This document shows, one piece after another, positions 8,601 through 17,065 of a DNA stretch of 20,000 nucleotides. Source of the DNA: Bigelowiella natans CCMP2755. Lineage: Eukaryota; Cercozoa; Chlorarachniophyceae. The stretch's first letter is position 1; each line of letters begins with the position of its first letter. The notes beneath the pieces were generated by a model that searched no databases, was not told the origin of the DNA, and worked only from the letters and a program-made list of their open reading frames with translations. Where the stretch lies: assembly GCA_000320545.1 (NCBI GenBank), contig ADNK01000707.1, positions 1-20,000 on the forward strand, written 5' to 3'. The translations under genes and the position numbers were made by a program.

Positions 8601-10589
8601 TACCGGAAGGAGAACTCTGTAGGCCTCAGCTTCGCTAAGGTGTGGGCCAAGGCTGGCCTTGATGCCCACTTCGATAACCTAATAAAGTTATGCAGCAACA
8701 CCCTATTGAATGCTAAGCTAGACACTACTAGACCAGCTACCCTATGGACAGACTGGTCTAAGCTAGGTATGGCTGCTGTACTTACCCAAGACCAGCAGAT
8801 CATACGGGTGTGGGGCAGGGCCTGCACAGCAGCTGAGGCCAAGTACAGCCCTACAAAAGGAGAGTATAAAGCCATGACTGAGGCGCAGAGGAAACTAAGA
8901 TACTACCTGCTGTCGGTGCCCAGCTTCACCTTAATGACTGACCACAAGCCCCTCCTAGGCATCGACCGCAAGCTCGAAGCGCCTAACGATGAGTATGCAG
9001 CTATGAGGGCGGACACGGAAGAGTTTAGGGACAAGAGGACAGTGGTCTACGCACCAGGAGACAAGCAGCTTGCTGACTATTTCAGCAGGCTGTTCGAAAA
9101 GAAAGTCCCTACCCAGGTCACCCCTATGGTTAACGCGATTACCTTCGAGGACGGCGACTTCCTGCCTGAGCCAGAGGAGCTCCAGCACCTTCAAGAACAC
9201 CTGGATAAATACAAACACAAGCATGAGGTACTTAGTGATAGGATATATGTATACACTAATAATGTTAGGCGTACCTACGTGCCACGGCGGACCAGGGGAG
9301 CCCTTCTCTTTACCGCCCATGGACCTGCACACGTAGGAGAAAACCATATCACTGCTCTACTCTACCATTACTACTGGCCCTACAAGCTAAAAGAGATAAG
9401 GACATACCTGCGTGGCTGCAGGTGCTCCAGCTTGAAGGCGGCAGGCGTCGCCACCAAGGAGTCCAGCAAGAGCCGTGCATCTAAGAAAATCAAAGCAAGG
9501 AACTTCTTAGATATCGTGCAAATTGATGTTTATAAGTACGATGGCTATCACTACCTTACCTTCGTTGATGTGGCCACTGGAAAGTGCTGGGTTAAAAAGA
9601 TTATCAAGGTCAACGTTGCTAAGAAGAACAAAGGCTTATATAAGCAGAGGCTTACTAACTGCTACCGTACCTGGGAGTCTGAGCTCCAGGCTATCCCTGA
9701 TGAAGTTAGCATAAACAAGATACCAAAGAAGTTACATGTGGATAATGAGACCTCTCTTCTACAGCTACCACACCCTAATATTGATGCCTCACCTGTATAC
9801 TATGCCCAGTCCAACTCCAAGGTAGAGCGACTCCACCGCACCTTGGCCAACCTAAGCAGGATAAATAGCACCACACCAGACAAGATACAAGGGTTAGTAA
9901 ACGACACCTTCACGTCTGGGGGAGGTATCAAGGATAAGGAGAGGGAAGAAGGCGACGACAACGACGACGATACCGAGAGCGAAGACGAGAAGGTCCCGTA
10001 CGATGGCCGAGTTCTAAAGGAAGGACAGTATGTTAGGGCCAAGGTAAATCTGAGATCGAGAAATAAACAAGACCCCTTCTGGGGTGGCGTTGCAAAGGTT
10101 ACCGAGAGGAAGGGGAGGAAGCAGTACTACATCTATGATGGGAACAGGGTCACCTTGCGCCACATCAGTCACCTAAAGAATTATGATATCGGTGAGAAGC
10201 TCCTAGAGGATGTTAAAGTAAACCCTACTGTGTGGGAGCGAGCAATGCCTTGTTTAGGACCCCGACCTAAGTTCGATGTGGAATATGGAAACAATAAGGT
10301 CAGGGTGAACGACGATTGGCGCATGAAGATTGTCTATCTAGGCTACCCTGGATTACGAAATATGGAGAGGGTAGCTATGAAAATAAAGGACGGAAAATAT
10401 CAGCTACTCTACCTAGCTGTTCCCGACTTACCCTTTGAGCACTGGTATAAGGTCCTGGGGGACCTTGATGCAGAGGGCTGGTATGGACACGAACCTAAGG
10501 ACGAAGGTGAGTTCTGGGTAAGCGACAAAGGAGATAAGGTTAGAGAGGAATCTATTACCTGGTGGTTGGTGAAGTTCCGAAAGCGATGA
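5616..10589 (+). CDS. gag-pol: Gag-Pol polyprotein of Ty3/gypsy-type retrotransposon
   Basis: A single 1657-residue frame makes both structural and enzyme parts, with no frameshift between them. Gag capsid-like region about 150-350. Knuckle C370-x2-C373-x5-H379-x4-C384, one residue longer than the usual CCHC spacing. Aspartic protease D519-S-G with LLLGQDAL downstream. Reverse transcriptase about 720-960, with D822 in SSLDKNESY and Y889-V-D-D. RNase H D1046, E1083, D1109, D1154. Integrase zinc-binding part about 1235-1270 (H1235, H1238, C1268-x-C1270), core D1304, D1376, E1404, then an SH3-like WGGVAKV..HISHLK segment about 1490-1525. A tail of about 130 residues of unknown fold follows. All reverse transcriptase and RNase H catalytic residues are present. 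ATG 5616 is the first in the frame after the LTR and leaves a 39-nt leader. Confidence 0.95.
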   Translation: MSQQLEEQQDFGSQAVQGHEQKQERKGDTDAKEGGGTPPQAPPGPAPGIKKADAAAEALENFYEADDEDVAAESKKVVMALRALRPRASNYAKLKVSIEYKYQTHDVWAAIMQDIMDYEADLPPEWAALFRNDGGLGASRGTTQSTVKQQQPVQRNTQFMSVKTAPVMITKYNGKRGEARRWWKNARSILCDFTPNPTENDKLKWLAIIKQAMDLYETGRTRIRQLEKIHTTVSGLRDVEAIMKAFVNEQDANSLPQAIRKYRAMMQHEREPVRDFATRFQDMIDELHDFNYNTGDDQARFEEFKLKIKEPTYVTEKGYTTMEAAVQAISLREQEQDRKFTSPKVPGIGNINAIKPQRDWYKDREGNRRCGYCSRKGKHTAKDCRDRKEGRPRMTIRQLNEHYEKLKRKKGRGQGYNNSKWQGSNNGKNNKYKNKKQNSINAIQQQINGILDHLKQAPTKTAVPATQDQDKPMTLDDIKNLGVCNINDEDANRTIKVAMTKVKVKDSYGDYKKLPALWDSGSMPKSFISLSTVRRLGLLDQVTKKERKYAQADGSSSMKTVGELMLKLQIPGSDAETQIKTRVAMTLSMELLLGQDALEKLGGIISFYNHKIYFAKLPKKSGRTISQNMIRLDEWTSESSVNALEFMDLADNKLPTPTELRKKNPGKTIRQITELLDKTPPADDWDIDKGKKYINKILNEKYSDITKPTTKPSSKLTPVKIELKKGYEECIINDPEHRRPEADWEKIEWQINEWAKEGKIEPSNSPWNVRHVLAKKPTYPFFRLAHNFIRHNRVIKRIQTPTPRIDDVIEHVIGYKYYSSLDKNESYMQTPIHKTSRPITAFSSRHRKWHFVVFPYGLSISGDAFSSQNYRAYTHDGMASVLWVFVFVYVDDDIICTNTVVAQIFLLENIFIRFAHFGFTIRLQKCTFLATRIKWCGYYLEQGRITPNPEKVAALQQAPKPKNAKELKSFLQTAAWILRRFSPTYARTAAAFTTAYRKENSVGLSFAKVWAKAGLDAHFDNLIKLCSNTLLNAKLDTTRPATLWTDWSKLGMAAVLTQDQQIIRVWGRACTAAEAKYSPTKGEYKAMTEAQRKLRYYLLSVPSFTLMTDHKPLLGIDRKLEAPNDEYAAMRADTEEFRDKRTVVYAPGDKQLADYFSRLFEKKVPTQVTPMVNAITFEDGDFLPEPEELQHLQEHLDKYKHKHEVLSDRIYVYTNNVRRTYVPRRTRGALLFTAHGPAHVGENHITALLYHYYWPYKLKEIRTYLRGCRCSSLKAAGVATKESSKSRASKKIKARNFLDIVQIDVYKYDGYHYLTFVDVATGKCWVKKIIKVNVAKKNKGLYKQRLTNCYRTWESELQAIPDEVSINKIPKKLHVDNETSLLQLPHPNIDASPVYYAQSNSKVERLHRTLANLSRINSTTPDKIQGLVNDTFTSGGGIKDKEREEGDDNDDDTESEDEKVPYDGRVLKEGQYVRAKVNLRSRNKQDPFWGGVAKVTERKGRKQYYIYDGNRVTLRHISHLKNYDIGEKLLEDVKVNPTVWERAMPCLGPRPKFDVEYGNNKVRVNDDWRMKIVYLGYPGLRNMERVAMKIKDGKYQLLYLAVPDLPFEHWYKVLGDLDAEGWYGHEPKDEGEFWVSDKGDKVREESITWWLVKFRKR

Positions 10590-10632
10590 AGGTCTAAGGG
10601 AATAAGGAAGGAAGGAAGGAGCAACGTGACTT

Positions 10633-10640
10633 GGGGGAGG
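10633..10640 (+). promoter_or_regulatory. Polypurine tract
   Basis: GGGGGAGG directly abuts the 3' LTR at 10641, where plus-strand DNA priming occurs in LTR elements. A second purine-rich stretch, (GGAA)n-like, lies just upstream at about 10598-10621. Confidence 0.75.
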
Positions 10641-10966
10641 TGTAGCGCGTACCACTACGCGGGCACAAGTCACGTGCGACAACAAAGGGGTTGTCGCGGA
10701 TATAGAATATAGATAACGTAGATATTAATACAGCATAGGCACGTGGGTTCCGGCGGGACTCATGGCAGCACACCGGAAGTGTGCTGCCCCACGTGCGGCG
10801 GCATTCGCGAAAGCTTCGCGAATGATTACGCAGTGCACGATTTAATAAAAATATAATCTTTAATAAAAATAAACACAACTCTTCAAAAGGAAGCAAACGT
10901 GCCTTTCCCCCCCCCTGCCTACTTGTGCACGTAGCGCCTCGGCCTGTGAACACCTTACGCGCAACA
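10641..10966 (+). repeat. 3' LTR, 326 bp
   Basis: By-eye comparison with 5251-5576 shows no difference. It carries the same four hairpins and the same C-run (CCTTTCCCCCCCCC). It should provide the transcript end. Confidence 0.95.
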
Positions 10967-10970
10967 TTCA
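10967..10970. repeat. Target site duplication TTCA, right copy
   Basis: Matches 5247-5250. Removing the element and one TTCA would restore the pre-insertion site, joining ..AAAAAGTGC-TTCA-AACTGAGTG... Confidence 0.8.
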
Positions 10971-11932
10971 AACTGAGTGTGAGAAGCAGTTCCGATGCTC
11001 ATCACCACGATTTGTCGAACGATTTCCTGGATTTCAAAGGAAGAAAAGTGCGATGTTATCCCGGCAAAGACGGTGTTTGCCGGAAGTAGATCCAAGAGAG
11101 TTGAAGCATCGTTGCACACAAAGGGGATTTCGATGCGAACACTCAATCTTACACTCAAAATCTGCACAAAATGCAGTTGGATTCTATCCTCGGAATTTTG
11201 AGGTTCAGCATGCGCTTTCCGATCGTTGGAATTCTGAGTGCGGAATTCATGTCGCTTACATATCTCCCCATGTAAAAATGTGAAGGTTTTGCAATGTCCG
11301 CTACAATTCCAGAACCGGTATTATCGGACTCTCGCAAACGACCAGAGCTTCAGAAAAAAAACTACACCAGGCTAATTTTTCAGAAACTAGATTGTCTTTT
11401 CCAGATACAGCTGGAACACGTATTATTCAACGTAGGAAGTAACACATGATAAAAAAGTTCATATTTTCGTTGAGATGTCGCAAGTGGGAAATTCGGAGGA
11501 AATAAATCTTTAAAGCGACAATACTTTAATCTTATATGATAAATTATAATTTTGCCCAACAGGCATAGCCTTTAATTTCAGACACAGAGCCTCTGCAAAA
11601 GTACACCCAAAATCCGATGTTTACAATCCTCACATGAAAATGCAGGAGGGATATGATAAAAATGATTAAACAGTTCCTGTAACAGCAATAATCACAATTT
11701 AGACTTATCGTTCTCTCAAGTTATGAGACCAGATCGGTTAGTTCAAAAATTGTGTCATATTCCACCAAAAAGCTGTATTCTTAAGGTTTAAAAAGGCTGT
11801 ATTTCGACAATATACTAATTTTTTGCCTTGCCTGAATAAGGATTCGATTGGATGTCTCTCCAAATCTGAAAAGGTCGCTTTGAACATTCGAACTCCAGTA
11901 TTTTCACCTACCATTAAGTCCACAGGATAATT
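10971..11932. other. AT-rich spacer, no gene supported
   Basis: Both strands contain only short, mutually overlapping frames without credible splice sites. An inverted repeat CCGGCAAA (11061-11068) / TTTGCCGG (11076-11083) with a 7-nt loop is visible. From about 11340 on the sequence is AT-rich and looks non-coding. Confidence 0.5.
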
Positions 11933-12159
11933 ATGTTAATTTTCGGAGGTTCTACATTGACGCTCATTGTAAAGGTAATGTAACTTACCTATATTGTGGT
12001 AATAGGATGCCTTTTTAGGCCTTAATTCTAGTTTCTTCTTTTTTTTCTCACCAGACGTCGAATAAAACAGGTGCCATCACTCGACCCCCCATCAAAGTTA
12101 CGAATTTGCGACACGGGGTGGGAGTTCTATATCGCTTTGTCATGAAGCTCAATGCTTAA
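11933..12159 (+). CDS. Possible two-exon micro-gene, 48 residues
   Basis: Not recognised. ATG 11933 begins a 14-codon exon (11933-11974) ending AAG before GTAATG. The intron 11975-12054 is 80 nt and ends in an excellent T-rich tract plus CACCAG. Exon 2 (12055-12159) joins in phase 0 and gives 34 codons to TAA 12157-12159. The product would start with MLIFGGSTLTLIVK and be basic (ITRPPIKVTNLRHG). An in-frame stop sits shortly upstream of the ATG. Alternatives: the strong acceptor may belong to the 5' end of the kinase transcript, or the exon may continue a gene whose upstream exons were not found. It lies 450 bp upstream of the kinase start. Confidence 0.3.
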
Positions 12160-12606
12160 CTACTAGTGTATATAGACATGTGGATTTTCCACCTAAAATA
12201 TTCATTCAAAAAACCGACCAACGTGTGAATTTTATAATTCGATGGGGATGTTGCTCGACAATCCCTCAAAAATAGATGGCTATTCATTTCTTTATTCCAT
12301 TTCCGTTTGGAAGACACGGTGAATTTTGCACTGAAATCGTTTGCTCTGCTCAAGCACCGTCTACTGTCTATTTCCTGATAGTTGAGAATTTGGTTCCAAC
12401 TGGGACGGTGATACAGAGACTCTACGTAACTAGATTGGATTTATGAATAATACTTTCGAATACATCTTGCGGGACAACTTTTAATATTCTTTTGGTTATT
12501 GCGATATTTGTTATCCCATCTTTCTCAGGACGAAAATTATCAGGCTGGTTGGATGTGGGCCTCTTCATCTTCCCAGTGCGATCATGGGAATAGCAAGAAG
12601 AAGAGA
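12160..12606 (+). other. Kinase upstream region
   Basis: No independent gene is supported. TCTTTCTCAG at 12520-12529 is a good 3' splice site. The frame after it (GACGAAAAT..) is open through the kinase ATG and includes an earlier ATG at 12552. So the kinase transcript may have an upstream exon, and its protein could be about 18 or more residues longer. Confidence 0.4.
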
Positions 12607-14458
12607 ATGGCGAATTATAAACTGGGGTCAATTATAGGATTAGGAACCTACGGAGAGGTTAGTCGTCTCAAAAATACATATATATTATACACATGAGGAA
12701 AACCTTTTGAGATTGTCGAATACGAAAGTCTTCGCTGGAATCCTATTCGTTGAATTCTTCCTTGATTAATGAGATATCTAAATTTAGGTTCGTTATGCTG
12801 AGAATGAGAATGGTTTACCTGTGGCCATCAAGGTTTGTTTGAGATGGTTGCTGCCACTTCTCCCCACATCCGAAAGACCATGCCCCGAAAATCATTTGAA
12901 TGTTTTTTTTATTTTCTTCCAGATTGTGGATTTGTCTAAGTTCGAGGAGGATGCTGCAGAAATGATGACGAAGGAGATTAAGATCCTTCAATCGTTAAAT
13001 CATCCTCAAGTAATCCGCATTGTCGAGGTCCTCGACAATGCTCCTCATACAGGGAGCTGGTGCGACTCGTGCGCTTGTTCGGAGCTGAAAGCGACCTTCA
13101 ATGGCACGTGCGCCAACTGCAATCACGACACCTGTGACCACGTAGAGGAAGACGAAGTCCGCCACGTGCTAATGATAGTGCAGGAACTGGCGGCGGGTGG
13201 GGAATTGTTCGGGCTCCTCACCCAGGGCGCTTTTTCGGAGTCGCTTGCCCGCTTCTACTTTCGCCAGCTGATCTTTGGATTGGAACACTGTCACTCCCGT
13301 GGAGTAGTCCACAGGGACCTCAAGCCCGAAAATCTAGTACTCGATTCGTCTTTCAACTTGAAGATAGTAGATTTTGGGTTGGCCGCCATGGGCAGCAAGA
13401 CGGGAATAACGTACCACAGTGGAGTGGGCTCGCAGCCATATACTGCGCCTGAGGTATATTACAATAAGGAGCTTTTCGGTAGTCGAGGGTACCGGGGCGA
13501 ACCAGCGGACATATGGAGCTGTGCTGTCATCCTCTACGTCATGCTGAAGGGATCTCCGCCCTTCCGACGGCCTCTGCTAAAGAGCCTCGGAAACTCGAAT
13601 CGCCTGCGTCGTTGCCCCCACTTTTGTGCGCTAATGCGAGGGAAAGGGTACAATAAGATCTCGCCTGCTGCAAAGGAATTCTTGCAGAAGCTTTTCGTGA
13701 TCGACCCAAATAAACGATTGACTATCAAGGAAATGAAGAGCGAACCCTGGTTCCGTGGCCCTATCCCCTCCCCCTCGCAGGTTCAGAACATGATCAGGCA
13801 CAAAGCACGGGAAGTCTGGATGGAGCAGCTTAAGCCTGAGATGGCTGAGGTGTTGGAAAAATACTCAGGCTCGTCCTCTTACCTTCATGGAGATGACGAG
13901 AAGGACGATAAGGACGAGCACGACGATGAGACTTTACAAGCAACCCAAGGTCGGCCAACGGCATCTGCGCCCATGCAGATCCCGCCACGTCGCCCGCGCC
14001 CAACGCTATCCCCCTCCAACTCGTACATCTCCACGCCAGCGAAATCTATGGTCCTGAATTCATACGTGGGGAATTCCCCCTGCGAATCGCCGCCTTTCAT
14101 GCCGTCAGCCTCTCCCGCATCGCTGGCAGGGAACTCCTTCATAAATACCCCGGCAGGGACGCCATCGACGCCCTCGCACTTGCCCTCACCCTCGCCCGTA
14201 TTAACACAGGTCCCTGCTATATTCAACTTGGCCTCGGGGTCCAGTCAGGCCTCCATCCTCTCATCGCATGCGCCGCCCCTATCTTCTTCTACTTTGCGCA
14301 CGCAAATATCTGCGACCCCGCCTCCGCGCGTGTCGGCGCTTGGACGTTCTCTCCTGGCTGCCGGTACTCCGTTATCGTCCAAGAATAGGAGCAGCAACAA
14401 CGATGTGAAAGAGCAAAAGGAGTCTTCTTTCCAGCACTACAGCCGCAACAACAGCAGC

Positions 14459-14490
<32 letters not shown>

Positions 14491-15052
14491 CTCTTCCTCG
14501 TCATCTCTGCAGACGGTCACCACTAGCATGTCCATTCTAAAGGTCCATTCAGCAAATAGGCTTAGGAATAATAACACCGAAACGACTAGTAGTGGTGACA
14601 AAGTAGATGAGAAGGAGGCCTCAAAGCACGTTAGATCTTCCACCGACAACACCAATAAAGAACGAGAGGATAATCAGCAGCAGCAGCAGCAGGGTGTGTA
14701 TCACAGCAGCTCTAGCGAGCTAGAGATCGGACCAGAGGGTAACTTCGCGGTGCACACAACGCTTAGGACGAACGGGTCGGTGAGAGAGATAATCTGCCTG
14801 TTACTAGCATACTTCTCCTCCTCGGCCTCAATGGAGAACATGGAGTGTGCAGTTGATCAAAGGAGCGCGGCCTCCAGCACCTTGCATGTGACCGGGGTGT
14901 ACAGTCGAAAGCAGATTAGCTGTAAGATTGACGTGGTAGACGACGGGGGGGGGATCGACCTAAGAACCATCTCCTTCCGTCGTATTCAGGGAAATAGCCT
15001 CGCCTTCCAGAGGTTCTTTTTAGAGACGTCACAAGCAATATGGAACCGCTAG
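12607..15052 (+). CDS. Serine/threonine kinase (CAMK/SNF1-like) with Cys/His insert and KA1-like tail
   Basis: Exons 12607-12657, 12788-12832, 12923-15052 (all phase 0) give 741 residues. Gly-loop GLGTYGEV (11-18), VAIK Lys32, alpha-C Glu50, HRDLKPEN with D164, DFG 182-184, APE 207-209: all catalytic residues are present, so it should phosphorylate Ser/Thr, as the DLKPEN motif indicates. Between alpha-C/beta4 and beta5 lies an insert with C79, C82, C84, C95, C98, H100, C103, H105, likely zinc-binding (inference). The middle (about 360-640) is Ser/Pro-rich and disordered, with Asn and Gln runs. The end FRRIQGNSLAFQRFF resembles the KA1 domain of CIPK, CHK1 and MELK kinases, which binds membranes or restrains the catalytic domain. 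Introns 12658-12787 (GTTAGT..TTTAG) and 12833-12922 (GTTTGT..TTCCAG) fit well. CIPK, SNF1/AMPK-like or CHK1-like subfamily is undecided; no NAF motif was seen. Confidence 0.88.
14443..14491 (+). repeat. (AAC)n coding poly-Asn tract
   Basis: Repeated AAC with a few AGC codons gives an Asn run inside the disordered linker of the kinase. A shorter (CAG)n Gln run follows at about 14675-14692. Both lie between kinase and KA1-like domains. Confidence 0.8.
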
Positions 15053-16872
15053 TGACGCATCCCCACGCCACCCCCTGTTTTAATACATTTTTGTATATCA
15101 TTTTAACATACGTTTAACAACTACTGGATACCCAGAATCCTCATCTGAATACAGCCTGAAGGACAGAGCTTCCTCGGGACTTAAGAGAAATTTCTTCCCT
15201 AAATAATCTGTGAATGTGCATAATGACGAAGACAAAATTGTCGGGTTGAGATAAAAAATAAAAATAGGTTTTTTATCAATTAATCTAAAAAATCTAATTG
15301 TAATCATTATTACGGTGATCAATCAAATTATTGTATCGGTTACTTGCTTGCTCAGTCATGTGCGCGCAATATTGTATACCTGCTCCTATTAATTCATATT
15401 TATAGAGTTTCGCATACAGTATACGAGACCGACACTCACGTACGCTACCTAGCGCCCATGCTAGCATGGACGACGAAGGCTAACTACAACATACTCGTAC
15501 AGTCTAGCAGTGTTATGGTGCGATACGTATCGCTACAGACGACCAAGAAGCGCTATAGCATATAGCTGCATAGTGCGATGTGCGCCGTATCATACTATAG
15601 TATAATACTAGCGTAAATATCCTGAGTGAGGGTTGAGCTAGTGATGCAAGATGAGTGAAAGTGCATGCTATGATGTAATAAGCAAGCATGTACATATGAG
15701 ATGCGGAATAATTATTATTGGACGTAGCAGTCCAGCTAGTGTAAAATGAAAGGATTATACATTTTTCCATTGACATCTGGCCTAGCGTAGCCTGTCGTCT
15801 AGCTGTGTAAAGCTACAGCTTCGACGCACTTACAAAATGTCCATGTTAGCATTACGTAAATGCAAGAACTACTATAGACACAGTATATGTGATGTATGAG
15901 ACGGATGTAATGAAATGTTTAAATTGTTTCAATGGTCATCCTAATGTAGCTGTGCAATGCAGCGGCTACAGCGCTTAAATTGTGTCTATTTGTTTCCTTG
16001 ATACTATAGACACAGTATATATTCTATTGTTGATCACATGGCGCATGCATGAAAATGCATCCTGTTTTGGTCTAGCATGGCGCGCTTTGCGCGCAGCTTC
16101 TCGACTTGTTTGCTCTGCGGTTGTGAGACGCGTGGTCTCATCATTGCGATATGTGATGTATATAATACATAACGCATATAACACATACGATAATACATAT
16201 AACATATACGTATGTCTATTGTGACTAGAAGAAGTGACATCTACGACATGTAGTAAACATATAACTTTGCGGTAGGGTCAAACGCATGGCAGACGCAACA
16301 CGCGAGCGTTGTAGCCGCTGTATGTATCGTATTTATCATATACATGCACAGTAGATAGCTAGACAGCTACATCGATCGGTATAAACATCCATTGAAAAAA
16401 TTTAATGTCACTTCATTACATTTATCGTCTATCTTTGCAGGGTTATTACTGCTGACGTACACCGCATGCACGGGTGTGCTTTGGAACATTTTTGTATGTA
16501 TGGGCATCACGAATCATCGAATAGCCAACGCCATGCATGTGCATGCGACACATGCTGGCGTGCATGTTGTGCATGCTGCTGAAAAAGGAATTTAATGCAT
16601 ACTATCTCGAGTACAACAGCACTTGTGTCTATTGTGTTGTGCACATCGTATAAAATAATGTGCATTTATACGCATTACATTATTCCAGCGTATCTAGGAA
16701 TTTGCATATCCTCGATTTAGGAAACAACGTTGTCTATATTATCAAGGACATGACTCTACAACGTTGCTATCATTCCAATGCAATTGCACTGAACAAACTC
16801 AGTAGATCTCAAGTTGCAGGAAAGAAAGTCCACATACCATCTAGGTAGCACTAATAGAACGTTCTCGCGATT
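15053..16872. other. Intergenic region between convergent genes, with small repeats
   Basis: No exon chain is supported. Seen: an 18-bp direct repeat ACTATAGACACAGTATAT at 15871-15888 and 16003-16020; TGTGTCTATT or close variants near 15981, 16214 and 16624; a stem AGCTGT/ACAGCT flanked by GTCG/CGAC at about 15796-15826; a stem TGTAGC/GCTACA around 15945-15970; and an AT-rich, self-complementary stretch at 16147-16212. A 67-codon frame at 16392-16595 starts with a hydrophobic segment but dissolves into GCATGC repeats and is not credible. Confidence 0.45.
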
Positions 16873-17028
16873 CTACATTTCTTCAAGCTCCCCCCCTTCA
16901 TCAAGATCAAAAGCTATTTCGGCAACATCGGTTGCTTCGATTTCGTCTGGCGGCAATAACAACACAGCGTGCGTCATTTTAAAAGTGAAATTTAGACCAA
17001 AAAATCGGAGACATATTTTGTGGACTCA

Positions 17029-17065
<37 letters not shown>

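Larger units (their letters stand above)
5251..10966 (+). mobile_element. Complete Ty3/gypsy-type LTR retrotransposon
   Basis: 5716 bp element: two 326-bp LTRs, a candidate primer-binding site, one uninterrupted Gag-Pol frame, a purine tract abutting the right LTR, and flanking TTCA duplications. The order protease, reverse transcriptase, RNase H, integrase is that of Ty3/gypsy (Metaviridae) rather than Ty1/copia, which has integrase before reverse transcriptase. By eye the LTRs are identical base for base, and the long frame has no stop, so the insertion is recent and could still be mobile. It lies between the EF-hand gene and the kinase gene and interrupts no recognisable exon. Confidence 0.95.

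Noticed and set aside
13885-14655. Minus-strand frames inside the kinase gene
   Set aside because: Shadows of the disordered Ser/Pro and Asn/Gln linker; Cys and Leu runs are repeat translations.
16392-16595. 67-residue frame starting with a signal-like hydrophobic stretch
   Set aside because: The second half is a translation of GCATGC/GTGCATG repeats, all three frames are open nearby, and no splice partner was found.
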